From Clavulina sp. PMI_390 (Eukaryota > Basidiomycota > Agaricomycetes > Cantharellales > Hydnaceae): DNA of 64,000 nt. Position numbers and translations under genes: made by a program. Below are positions 1-10,987 of the stretch, in pieces. The notes beneath the pieces were generated by a model. The model was not told the DNA's origin and ran no database searches. It saw only the letters and a list, made by a program, of their open reading frames with translations. Every line of letters begins with the position of its first letter. Position 1 is the first letter of the stretch. The stretch spans positions 318,293 through 382,292 of the forward strand of contig WIDE01000030.1 of the NCBI GenBank assembly GCA_015039315.1, written 5' to 3'.

Positions 1-373
1 AAGACGCATCGAACGTTTCTTGATATGTATAACGTTCGTGGTCGAGGACGATGTAATCAGCCTTGGCGTTCTTCTCAACGGCGCCCAAGAAAAAGGCACG
101 CAAGTTCTATCAGATCAGGGTGTGGGGCAGATTTTCACATTCAACGGGTGACCCGGAGCCGGTGCCGAATCAGCGAACGCAACCGATGAACATGTGTTGT
201 GATATCGCAACCTAGGCGAGACGTACAGGAGGGGTTTTCTTGATCACTTTGACCATCCGTCTGTTTAAGACGATGGTATGAGCCTCCAACGGGCCCCCAG
301 GGCCATGTAATATCCTATCGCATTCCTCCAATGTCCTCTGTGGCACCCATTCGAAGTCGTTGTCCTGGCTCAT
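1..373 (-). CDS. Acyl-CoA synthetase / AMP-dependent ligase, 5' end only (partial)
   Basis: I assembled two exons on the minus strand. Exon 1 (373-227, 49 codons from the ATG at 373) begins MSQDNDFEWVPQRTL and ends KKTPP. A GTACGT donor and a CTGATAG acceptor give an intron of about 120 nt. Exon 2 (106 to the window edge) continues in frame with NLRAFFLGAVEKNAKADYIV and then DHERYTYQE. A PG-P-E segment, then a basic stretch, LR-FFL-A, and finally ERYTY-E is the usual N-terminal lead-in of fatty-acyl/long-chain AMP-binding enzymes, which activate carboxylic acids to acyl-CoA through an acyl-adenylate. The P-loop and the adenylation core lie outside the window, so substrate and intactness cannot be judged. 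The family call rests on this N-terminal pattern alone. Confidence 0.72.
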
Positions 374-1095
374 ATCTGTGGACAAGGAAGAACAAGAGAC
401 AGCTGCGCTTCAGCTTCGGGAAACTAGAGGAGAACAGCGAGGACAGAGCAGATGGGAAAAGGGAGTTGGGGGCGCTGCAGCTTGCGCGTGTGAAACACTT
501 TATTGACAGACTTTGCGTATACAGTTCACCCCAGTGCGTGACCAACCCTTTTGAAGGCATGCTCATAGCTTGATGATGGGCTAACACAAATAGTCACCCT
601 TTTGCCACTCATGCGCCATCGTCTATCGGAATCACCATTGCACGAATTCATAATTCCATCAAAAGGGCGTCATTCGCTCCACAGCTCAGGATTAATCTCA
701 ACCACCCACCTTTTCTCGCTGGGCTTTCCTCGCCACCAGAACCTCTTTTTGGGTAAAGAAAGGCCGTTAGTTGGCGTTCTGTCTGATGAGGACGAGGAAT
801 TATCTAAATAGATAAAACCCAGAGCCTTGGCATGCGTGCCGGTAGTGAAAGAATTTTCTAGCAATACGACTCATATATTACCATGGTGCACGCCACGCAG
901 ACTTCATCTACCGGCACCAACCAGCCTTATCCAAACGATACTTCAAACCATGAAAGAGAACCAAGATATTCCTGCCATGTAATAGATAAATCAAGATTGA
1001 TAGACGTTCCCTAAAAAGAATCAGAATATTTTTGTGAGTGCGGCGTGAAGCCACATCGAGTAAATCAAAATTCAGTTTCAGCGCATGAGGTGGTG
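374..1095. other. Intergenic region, 5' flank of the acyl-CoA ligase
   Basis: About 720 bp between the acyl-CoA ligase start and the stop of the first GH16 gene. Open frames here are short, overlap on both strands and show no recognisable protein. It should hold the ligase promoter and the 3' UTR of the GH16 gene. I see no RNA gene or repeat. Confidence 0.5.
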
Positions 1096-3026
1096 CTAGA
1101 CGATAACGGCCGTGAGGCCCAGCCCCATCATCGCGAAAGCAGTGGTGACCACCATCCTCGCCCAGGAGATCGGCAACGTCACATGCGCGGCCGACTTGGT
1201 CGTTGTTGTTGTTGTCGTGCCAGTAGGGGCACCTGCACCTAGTGAGTTGGTCGAGGAGGGTTTGCCAGTCTGAGTCTGAGTCGTCGTGCTACTGGAACCC
1301 GTGCCGCTTCTATTGTCGATTGGATAGCGAACCGATGTTAGCAAAAATATGCCGACCATCCAAGAGATGAAGAACAAGGTTATAGGAAGGAGTCGAGGGA
1401 AGCTAGAAAATAACATACGCCGTAAAGGTTTTGATGAAATTGATCTCGAAATATGCCTGGTCGTAGTTTGTTGGCGTCCTCACTAGATCGAGACAGCTGC
1501 CCGAGCAAGTATCTTTGAAATCACCGTTATCTCCCGCGAAAGCACCACAAATATCAATTTCCTAGTGGTTACACAATCAGCCCGTAAGGGATAATACCAG
1601 CACGAGCGAAGTTTTGATGAGCAAGGTGCATTTCGAAGGGCAGTTGGATTGGTACACGTACAAGTATCATTTGCTGCGGGCCGAAAAACTTGTTGAGGTC
1701 ACACGAGGAGCTTGGATAGAAAGCGGAGGGGCTGGACCAGCTCGCCGGATTAGGTGAATTGCTCGTCCAGTCAGAAGGTAAGCTGGCGCGCTATAACAGC
1801 CAGTGAGGATGCATTGTGTCAACGCAGTCGCTCAGAATGCTACGTGATCCAAGGAAAGACGTACAGGAAACCACCAAATCTTGATCCCAGTATTGTCTAA
1901 AAGCGCGGCGTACCCGCCACCGCCATTCGAGTTGAACGACGACCCAAAGCTGTTGGGTTTCGTCTCTTGGACGATACACCCCTGGTTACCGTTCGTGTTG
2001 TTATAGCAATCGGCTTCGAGAATGCGCAAAACAAATGTGGTTAGCATAGCTTGGAACTCTTACAATGGGCTTTGAGCACAGAAGACATACTGCTGACAAT
2101 TTTTCCAGACTCAGTACCTGAGCCGAGAGTACATCCCGCAGGGTAGGTGTGTAGGGAGTATTGATTAAGGGTTGCTAGATTGACCTTTGAGATAAAAGCT
2201 TGGTAGTCAGTGAACTCCAGTGCCACGACCTTCCGATAGACGCCTACATTCTCAAAGCTTCCAACGAGGACAGTAATCCACAGAACTCTATTAGCACGTC
2301 TAGGCTGGCGGGTAAATGAAGGGAATCACAAACATGTCGATTTCTCCGCCCATTGGCCACGATCCGGGGCCTAGGGTGAAAAATGCAGGCCAAACAGAGC
2401 ACTGTATGGATAGGGAAATCGTGATATTAGTACTGCAGAGCATTTGTAGTCAGAAATCTAATGGACGCACCCCGTACGGTACATGGACAGCATCAAACAG
2501 GATCAAAGAGCCAACTCCGAGAGTTTCGTACGACTGTAAGTAGACAGAAGCTCGCCCGTAATTAGGGTCAAGTGCTATAGAGGGTTTTTAGCTGCTGGAA
2601 ATTAGTGGCGGCGCAGAGAAGATCTTACGGCTCCCTGTCGTAGTGTTATCAACTTTCACGATTACTGTGTTGGATTCCGTAGTGTAGACCAGCTTCTGAG
2701 ATGTGGCTACTGATTGATCCATGAATCTATGCTCATTTTGAAGAGAGTGAGACTTGAGAAGAGAGACATCGGGTCAATCACTGACTGAGCATTCCCATAG
2801 TTTCTGTCCACTGCGGTTGAATAATTCCAAAGATTTCCAGTGATACTAATAGTTCAATATTGCACGAGAGATTCTTCATATTTGTTAACCCAAAGAGGCC
2901 TGAAAAGGTATCCACTCACAAATCTTGGCCCTGGTAGTTGGTCTTAAGTGTATATGACTGGGCAAGGGTTAAAGAAGGTAGACTCAATAGAGATAAGAAC
3001 GCGGTGATATATTGCAGTGAGAACAT
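1096..3026 (-). CDS. GH16 beta-glucanase, GPI-anchored type (copy A)
   Basis: Multi-exon secreted glycoside hydrolase family 16 enzyme, expected to cleave beta-1,3(4)-glucan. The ATG at 3026 opens a signal peptide (MFSLQYITAFLSLLSLPS, then LTLAQ) followed by [12 protein letters not shown]. Downstream exons give [41 protein letters not shown] and C-V-WPAFFTLGPGSWPMGG. These lead into the catalytic EIDIFE (ExDxxE: nucleophile, assisting Asp, acid/base). Then come [28 protein letters not shown] and a disulfide-rich IDICG segment. The C-terminus is Ser/Thr-rich and ends in a hydrophobic tail (...LTAVIV, stop 1096-1098), typical of a GPI signal. The catalytic motif is split by introns around a 10-nt microexon at 2248-2257. 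It is the most diverged of the A/B/C lineage, and no lesion was found in the exons read. Confidence 0.85.
2248..2257 (-). other. 10-nt microexon carrying the second catalytic Glu of GH16 copy A
   Basis: On the minus strand CTTTGAGAAT lies between an AG acceptor and a GTAGGC donor. Joined to the upstream exon ending GAC AT and the downstream exon starting GTCAATCTAGC, it restores EIDIFENVN. Without it the frame and the third acidic residue of ExDxxE are lost. Confidence 0.75.
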
Positions 3027-4427
3027 TGGACGGAACAATCCAAGGGCAAGAGATGACGAATAGACCCTGAGAGGAACAGAGGGAGGTGGTGAATGCTTGC
3101 AAAAAGGATCCGTAGTGAGGTTATTTAAACCCTCAGCCTTGGCGGCGTTGGAATTGCGTAAAACTTACTCAATGGAAAGCTTCCCCTGATCAGCATGAGC
3201 ACGTGGGTATTGAGCAGTCGAGTCAACTCAATAACTTAATTCATCAACTTATTCCTGCAAGAGGGCGATAGTGTTTTCTCCACAAGGACAATTGAGGACG
3301 TTTTTTTTGACGACCTCTTACTGGAATTGTAGCCAGAGGTTAGAATTCAGGGGTAAGTCAAGGGTCTCTATCATAGTCTTACACATTTTAGTAGATGCTT
3401 GGCAATCCAAGATATCAAGTGCTTGCAGTTCGTGGATGGCAGGAGAACAACACTCAGTCATATCCGTTGTAAAATAGTGAGGTGATTCACTGTAGGTCCA
3501 GTGTTCGTAGCAATAGACCAAAGCGTTCCCACCAGTTTTGAGTGGCACGACTGACGATTGTCGGATGTTTGTCCTTCACCAGATGATTGACTGCTGTTTA
3601 CTCTAGGTTGATAGGAGCATCCTGAAGAAGCCCATCTTATAAATTTAGACTATTGGTACTCCTACATTAGTGCAATGTCTAAGCGGATGTGGCAGAGATC
3701 AGTGCCTCGGCGGAGTAAGAGCTTAGGCTTCACACCGTAAAACTCGAGCCTTTAGTGATGGACAAGAATAGCGTTTTCCTAACCAGCAATTCATTCTTCA
3801 GTAAATGGTGGCTTATTCGGCTCCCTATGATTTCTGACGATTGTGGGAAGGGGCTGCTGTCGTCCCTTGACCTTTTGCTTCAAAAACTGGAACCAAGCAT
3901 GAGAAATATCACGCCACCAGCCCTACGGTCGGCATCTTTTTCCTAAATGCCAGATTTGGATTTCTCCCAGATTGAGCTACCTTGAAACTATAGCTCTTCA
4001 CCTCCAGACCCGCGACCATGCTGCATGCGCGCCTATTATTAGTGTGTGCACTTGGTTGTCTTGGGGAAGCACAATGCGAAGTGTGCTAGCATACAATTGG
4101 AACTGCGCGCAGATGCATGGATGTTCCAAATGAAGCGCAAGGGTGTGTATCACATCGTCCCAAATCTATGGGCGCCTATCCGTCCATCGGAATAATGGAA
4201 AATCATCAGTCTGAGGCTGGAAGAAACCGGGTATGCACACTAGTATAATTGAAAATATTGTCCAAACGACAGGCAGGCACAATGGCCGTATCACCAAGAG
4301 CATTATTACCAGGAGAAAAATGTAGCAGAATTCATGGTCACCGGTAAGCTTGACCCAAACCGCGAACGTTCGTGAAATGAAGAGCCAGTCTCATTTTGCA
4401 TCACATGGCGTAGCGCAGGGGTTTGAC
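3027..4427. other. Intergenic region between GH16 copies A and B
   Basis: About 1.4 kb. From roughly 4,085 onward it is homologous to 8,250-8,606, the 3' flank of copy C, so its right part belongs to the left tandem-duplication unit. The remainder (3,027-4,085) holds the copy A promoter and only short, unconvincing frames. Nothing else was recognised. Confidence 0.55.
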
Positions 4428-6410
4428 TTAAACCAGAACAGCCGCGAGGCCAGCGCCAACCATACCGAGGGCCGTGGCGCCCAATCCCACCCAGGAGGCA
4501 GAGAAGGAAGCAAGCGCGCCAGATTTGGTTGTCGACCCAGTAGGGGCAGTGGCGCCAAGGGAGCTGGTGGCAGTGGACTTGCCAGTATTTGTTCCCGTCG
4601 TGGTGGTACCATTGCTGGAACCACTGTCATTGCAAACGAAGGACAAAAAGCAAGTTGACAAATGTTTAGCAAAAACTCAAAATGCAGAAATAAATAATAA
4701 CTAACGTCGTGAAAGTCTTGATAAAGTTAAGCTCAAAGTATGCCTGGTCGTAGTTTGTTGGAGTCTTGAGCAGATCGACACAGGAGCCAGAGCACGTCTG
4801 AGCGAAAGCACCACCATCACCAGCGTACGAACCACAGATATCGATTTCCTATTCCCAAGAGAGTATAAGCAGCGGCAAAGGCGAGTAGGCATGAGTCATC
4901 TCGGGCGATGAAGAGAGCTGATGTAGTGGACTCACGAGAATAATCTGCTGGGGACCGAAGAACTTGCTCACATCGCAGGACGAGCTGGGGTAGAATGCTG
5001 AGGGACTCGACCACGCGGAAGGGTTGGGTGAGTTGCTCGTCCAATCGGAGGGTAGGCTGGCGCGCTGGAACATGAAAGAATTTCAATAAGACCAGAACTA
5101 GTTCCAGATTTCAGATAAGAAAACGCACAGGGAACCACCAAATCTTGATGCCAGTGCTATCCATTTGCATGGCATAGCCACCACCACCATTAGCATTGAA
5201 ATCTGTGCCGTAGCTATTCGGTTTGGTCTCTTGGACGATGCAACCTTGGTTCGAGTTGGTGTTGTTGAAGCAGTCGGCTGAGAAAACCCGGGAAAACAGA
5301 TAAGAAAATAGTGTCAATTATAGGGTATTAGCTAGACATACTGCTGATGATCTTGCCAGACTCGGTGCCCGATCCAAGAGTGCAACCAGCTGGGTAGGTG
5401 TGCAGGGCGTACTGATTGAGTGTGGCTTGGTTCACCTAAAAGGACGGGAAACGATCAGGGATCAAGCTGCAAGGTTGTGGTGGCATGGAAACCTACGTTC
5501 TCGAAGCTATTAATAGAGTAGTAACCATAGGAGTCAGCTCATGTACGTCAAAAGCGGCGACGCCGGAGCCGATCAACCCGGTCACACATACATATCAATC
5601 TCGCCACCAAGTGGCCATTCGCCAGGACCTTGAGTGAAGAAACCAGGCCAGACAGAGCACTAGATAAGAGAAACAGCATCAGCACCGAGGGCATGGGAGG
5701 CGTAAATGTGGGAACGGTGGGCCCACTTACTCCGTAAGGAACATGAACGGCATCGAAGAGGACCAAAGAACCAAGTCCGAGCGTTTCCAAAGATTCGAGG
5801 TATACGGAGGCTCGTCCATAGGTTGTGTCAGCGGCTGGATGATCCGAACTGGATTAGCTCAAGAATTCAAAGGGAAAGGCACTGAAGTCGTAGGAAACGA
5901 CTGAAAAAGAAACGAGAACGCACGGTTGCCGACAGTAGTGTTATCCACCTTTTCGTGCCAAAGATGAGAAGGAGAAGGAAGGAGAGACGGGAGGTGAGAG
6001 GGAGAAGGAGTACCGCTGAGGCATTCGTAAGATCACTCACTTTGACGATCACGGTGTTGGAAGATGTGGTATACACAAGCTTTTGGGAAGCAGCAACGGC
6101 TTGGCTCTGATAGCTGTTTTTGCGGGAATAGTGGGGATATGGTTAGTGATGGATGGATTGGCCCGATGGTCGAAGACTATGCACGAACGCAACAAATCCA
6201 AAGTTCCGGTCCACGGCAGTAGAAAAGTTCCAATGACTGGCACTGGATACAATGAAAGGGATTCAGAAATTTTAGTTCGCTTGCGAAGAAGACCGCTCGA
6301 GCGCACAAGTCAGAGCCTGCATAGTTAGTCTTGAGGGTATAGGACTGGGCAAGCGACAGAGGCAAAGCGGAAAGAGAGGCGAGCGCAGCAACTTTGCGGA
6401 AGGAAGGCAT
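4428..6410 (-). CDS. GH16 beta-glucanase, GPI-anchored type (copy B)
   Basis: Secreted GH16 family enzyme, a close paralogue of copy C. The ATG at 6410 gives a signal peptide, [19 protein letters not shown] then LAQ, followed by [13 protein letters not shown]. Later exons give [71 protein letters not shown], the split motif [25 protein letters not shown], a [20 protein letters not shown] strand and [20 protein letters not shown]. The C-terminus runs GSSNGTTTT, a Ser/Thr/Gly linker and a hydrophobic end [13 protein letters not shown] (stop 4428-4430), a plausible GPI-attachment signal. Substrate is inferred from family membership. About eight to ten short introns. All exons read are open. Confidence 0.88.
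5497..5506 (-). other. 10-nt microexon carrying the second catalytic Glu of GH16 copy B
   Basis: CTTCGAGAAC on the minus strand is bounded by a TATTAATAG acceptor and a GTAGGT donor. It joins GAT AT upstream with GTGAACCAAGCC downstream to give EIDIFENVNQA. Confidence 0.78.
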
Positions 6411-6777
6411 CGTGTATGTGGACACACGAGAAGTCGGTGAAGAGTGAAGTGAGATAAAAACTGGAAGAGTGCAAAGGAAGGAGGCAAGCCAAGAGGAGTT
6501 CTGCTTAGGTAATGCCAAGCGCTGGGTGCCTCACGACTCGGCCTCTTTTTTCCCACCTTCGGTCAATCACGATCTGCTTTGCATCCGCTCGCGGTATCAG
6601 TACCACTCCACTGCTCTGGAGCTCTCCAGCACTTTGGATAGCGTAGCTACCGGCTCTGGATATCTGAAAAGAGGCTTCTATCGGCACTGATATGGTCAAT
6701 GTCCTACAAGTCCGCGCCAAGGTCAATAGAGAGGGGAGACAAGATAATCCAAACAAGAGAGATCGACTAAGGCTAAC

Positions 6778-8236
6778 TCAGACGAAGGCAAACACAACAC
6801 CGGTAACAAGGCCGGCGACAAGGGTAAATATTGCGACGGTGTCGCGTCTTGATAATAGCGGGGCCATCGAAGCAGCTCCTCCTGATTCCACGGTGGATGT
6901 CGCGGTGGATGTTCCCGTAGACGTCAAGGATGGGATAGGGGCAGTCGCACTTCCAGTACTCCTACAAAATCACACCGGTGTCAGCGCGGTTCAGGCAGTA
7001 TTGTCATTCTTAGGAGGGTAAGAGAGCGACGTACTCTGAGAAAACCTTGATGAATTGGATCTCAAAATAAGCGTCGTCGTAATTGGTCGGTGTCCTGACG
7101 AGATCGAGACAACTTCCAGAACACGTCGCCGAAAACGCACCAAGGGCATAAGAGCCACATATGTCAATGTCCTAATGTCGTGCCATCATAAACTTCAGTA
7201 CACGAATAGAACCTTGACATATGAGAGTAAGCTGCTGCGAAGTGAAGAACTGGGTCATGCTGCACAAGCTTGATGGATGATATGCCGACGGAGTGCCCCA
7301 GTTGCTTGGGTTGGGGGACGTGCTGTTCAAGTCAGATGGAACTGGCGCTCTCTAATGAAATGCACCATGTCAGAATAGCGGCGACATCGGGGCCAGAGCA
7401 TAGAAAGCGTACGGGGAAGAACCAGGTGTTGGCTCCATCTAGATCGAACAGCGTGCACACCCTCCACCACCGTTATTGTGGAACCCAACATCGAAGCTGC
7501 TGGACTGGGTTTCGACTGTAATGCAACCCTATACATGAACTGTGTGAGTGCCACCTATCCCTCATCGATGTGGACCAGTAAAAACTATACACTAGCACCC
7601 ACCTCATTAGAATTCGTAATGTTATAGCAGTCGGTTAATGGTATATGTGAGCTCCGCATCGCCGCATCGAGAGAGAAGACAGCATCGCAAGTACTCACTA
7701 CTGGATATCGTCCCAGTTTCGGCACTCGTAACTGCGGAAGTATTTAGCTGGGTGCAACCATCCATGGAGTGAAGGCTGTACTGATTGACGGTTGCTTCAT
7801 TGATGCTGCAGCAAATAGGCTCTTGTTAGCTCCTATGAACGCCTCAAGAATATCGATCTCTCCTCCTGATGGCCAGACTACCCCGGCTCCCTCAGTGAAA
7901 AATCTGAGCCGTACAGAACACTTATTTACGACCCAATGATAGGGAGGATAAATGATGAGCCGAGTGGCGTATAAACCGAGTTGCGGCCAAAAGTAGTGTC
8001 GTTCTCTACAAATATCCCGTAGTGAGACGGGCGACAAAGACGTGCGATAGCAGGGACAGGAAGCGTGCTTACTATTCTCAAAAGTCATATTATCTTCTAA
8101 AGGGGAAAGAAGTAAGGAGGCCGATCAAAAGGCATTCCATGTTAAGTTTGGTGTGGAGAGGAGAATTGGCAAGCATGAAGAACAGACAATTGGCATGAAT
8201 AAAGCAAGAGACATTTCTGAGGCGCAAGACATACCG
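6778..8236 (-). pseudogene. GH16 beta-glucanase pseudogene (copy D), 5'-truncated
   Basis: Homologous to copy E over its 3' two-thirds, including EIDILEA, VNQYSLHSMDGCTQ and the C-terminal end [20 protein letters not shown] (stop 6778-6780). Three lesions are visible. First, homology to E stops at 8,236 at the duplication junction, so the exons for the signal peptide and N-terminal strands are absent. Second, near 7,957-7,965 about 105 bp present in E (12,212-12,317, encoding the [15 protein letters not shown] strand and its splice site) are missing. Third, in the GGGYATLF strand (near 7,455) one base is deleted relative to E, giving a frameshift and an early stop. The catalytic motif itself is still readable. 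It cannot make a secreted enzyme. Confidence 0.88.
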
Positions 8237-8606
8237 CGAACAACAATACGAGCGGCGCTTTATACAATCGGAATAGCGGGAAAATGTCCGTACATTCCGA
8301 ATGTCGCGCAGGCACACATTTCACATTGCCCCAAACTTATGGGCGCCAATCTGGCTGTCGGAATAATGGAAAAATCATCGGTCTGGGCCAGGAGGGAATA
8401 AACCAGATATGCAAACTAGTATAGTTGAAGATATTGTCCGAAACACAGGTATGCAGGCACAACGGTTGCAAACCAAGAGCGTTATTACCAAGAGAAAAAC
8501 ATAACAGAATTCATGGTCCTCAGTTAGCTCAACCCAGATTGAGAACATTTGTAAAATAAAGAGCCAGTTTCATGTTGTATCACATGACCGTGCGTGATGG
8601 GTCGGA

Positions 8607-10571
8607 TTAAACCAGAACGGCGGCGAGGCCAGCACCGACCATTCCAAAGGCCGTCACACCCAATCCCACCCAGGAGGCGGAGAGGGAAGCAAGTGCACCA
8701 GACTTGGTTGTTGACCCAGTAGGACCGCTGGCGCCAAGGGAGCTGGTGGCGGTAGACTTGCCAGTCTTTGTTGCGGTTGTGGTGGTACCATTGCTGGAGC
8801 CACTGCCATTACAACGGAGAACAAAAACGCAGGTAGACAAACGTTTAGCAAAAATTCAAAAAACACATAGAAGTTAATAATAACTAACGTCGTGAAAGTC
8901 TTGATGAAGTTAAGCTCAAAGTATGCCTGGTCGTAGTTCGTTGGAGTCTTGAGCAAGTCGACACAGGAGCCAGAGCAAGTCTGAGCGAAAGCACCACCAT
9001 CGCCAGCGAAGGAGCCACAAATATCAATTTCCTGCCCTCATGAATCATCAGCCATAGCAGAGGCGCACATGCGTGAGTTAGTTTGCACAATGAGAAGAAG
9101 TCGGGGTGACAGACTGACAAGAATGATTTGTTGAGGACCGAAGAATTTGGTCACATCGCAGGACGAACTCGGGTAGAACGCGGAGGGGCTAGGCCATGTC
9201 GAAGGGTCAGGTGAGCTGCTCGTCCAATCGGAGGGGAGGCTTGCGCGCTAGAGCATGGAATAATTTCATTCGGTTAGCCGTAACTTCAAATTCCAAAATA
9301 GGACGTACGGGAAACCACCAAATCTTGATACCAGTGGTGTCCATTTGCATCGCATAGCCACCACCGCCATTGGAGTTGAAGGCTGTACCATAGCTGTTTG
9401 GCTTAGTCTCCTGAACGATGCAACCCTGGTTTGAGTTGGTGTTGTTGAAGCAGTCAGCTGAGAAAAGACGAGAACGGATTAGGGAATGGCACTAGTTATA
9501 GAGCACTGGCCAGACATACTGCTGATAACCTTTCCGGACTCAGTGCTCGACCCCAAAGTGCAACCGGCTGGGAAGGTATGCAGAGCATACTGGTTGAGAG
9601 TGGCTTGGTTCACCTGCATACACGGAAAACGATCAGCGGCCATTTCAAAAGGATCTTGTAGACATGTAGACTCACATTTTCAAAACTGTTAATGAGAGAA
9701 AACACAGGAATTAGTCAAATGCGGCGATTCGGAGCCGATCAACCGGTTGCACATACATATCAATTTCACCACCCAATGGCCAGTCACCAGGACCTTGAGT
9801 GAAAAATCCAGGCCAGACGGAGCACTAGGGGAGGAGAAAAAGCGCCGAGATCAGAAATTTTGTGCTGTGTGGGAGATGCTGTGGGGGGTTCGAAGACGTA
9901 CTCCAAATGGAACGTGGACAGCATCAAAGAGGACCAAAGATCCAAGCCCAAGCGTTTCCAGACTCTCCAAGTAGACAGAAGCTCGTCCAAAAGTCGTGTC
10001 AGCGGCTAGATGACGCAAAGTTGATTAGCTTAGGAATCCACGGGAAAAGCACTAGAGCTGGAGGAAAAGGTTAAAATGAAATGAATAGTTTACGCACGAT
10101 TCCCCACAGTCGTATTATCTATCTTTCCTCCGCAGAAGGGGTGGGGATAGATGGAGTGTGCATGATTAGAAGGAAGGGACGCTAGAGAGCATCAGCGGGA
10201 ACTCACCTTGACGATCACCGTGTTCGAGGATGTGGTATACACCAGCTTCTGAGAGATAGCAACAGCTTGACTCTGGTAGCTGTTGTGGCGATAATGGTGA
10301 ATTCATGGTTAGTAATTGTTGGATTAGCCGGATGACTGGTGGTACGAACGCAACGAAACCAAAGTTCCGGTCCACGGCAGTTGAGAAGTTCCAGAGGTTC
10401 ACGCTAGATGAAAAAGGAATCGTTCAGATATTTCGGTACGATTGCGAACAAGAGGGCTGTGTCGTACAAGTCGGAGCCTGCATAGTTAGTCTTGAGGGTA
10501 TAGGACTGGGCGACCGACAGAGGCAAGACGGAAAGAGAGGCGAGAGCAGCAACTTTGTGGAAGGAAAGCAT
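8607..10571 (-). CDS. GH16 beta-glucanase, GPI-anchored type (copy C)
   Basis: Secreted GH16 paralogue, duplicate of copy B. The ATG at 10571 begins [19 protein letters not shown] then [16 protein letters not shown]. Exons read in order give [68 protein letters not shown] (Phe where A and B have Tyr), [19 protein letters not shown] and EIDIFE. The C-terminus has GSSNGTTTT, a Ser/Thr-rich linker and the hydrophobic tail [13 protein letters not shown] (stop at 8607). No lesion was found. As in A and B, the second catalytic Glu is on a 10-nt microexon (9676-9685). Confidence 0.87.
9676..9685 (-). other. 10-nt microexon carrying the second catalytic Glu of GH16 copy C
   Basis: TTTTGAAAAT on the minus strand follows a CATTAACAG acceptor and precedes a GTGAGT donor. 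It connects GAT AT with GTGAACCAAGCC to give EIDIFENVNQA. Four of the ten bases differ from the copy B microexon, yet its length and encoded F-E-N are conserved. Confidence 0.77.
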
Positions 10572-10933
10572 CGTGTATGTAGGCACACGAGAAGTCGGCG
10601 AGGAGGAATAGTCAGATAAAAAAACCAAAAGGTGGGAAGGAGAGGAGGAAAGCCAAGAAAGGTCGCTTATATAGAAGTGTGCCAAGCAAGCGCTGGGTGG
10701 CCCAGTGCCTCACGGCTCCGGCCTTTTTCCCACGTTTGGTCGATCACGATCTGCTTTGCATCCGCTCGCTGTACCAGCACCGCCCCATTGCTGTGGAGCT
10801 CTCCAGCACTTTGGAAACTGTGACTAGTGGCTCTGGATCTCTGAAAACAGGCTTCTATCAGCACTAATGGTGTCCATATTATTTCATGAATGCTGCTACG
10901 ACTACAAGTCCGCGCCAAAACCAACACAGAAAA

Positions 10934-10947
10934 GGGGGGGGGGGGGG
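10934..10947 (+). repeat. G14 mononucleotide run
   Basis: Fourteen consecutive G just 3' of the copy E stop codon. The homologous place in the left unit (around 6,735) lacks the run. Its length is likely variable and sequencing-error prone. Confidence 0.9.
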
Positions 10948-10987
10948 ACAAAAAAGAATCAACCAAGGAATATCAGCTAAGGCTAGC

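Larger units (their letters stand above)
4085..8236. repeat. Left unit of ~4.2 kb tandem segmental duplication (GH16 B + D)
   Basis: The 3' flank of copy B, copy B and copy D are repeated in the same order and orientation as the 3' flank of C, copy C and copy E. Offsets agree: the stop codons of B and C are 4,179 bp apart, and those of D and E are 4,210 bp apart. Coding and intergenic parts are both similar, so a block was duplicated, not single genes. The unit ends inside the 5' part of copy D at the sequence gacataccg (8,228-8,236). The outer-left border is approximate. Confidence 0.8.
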
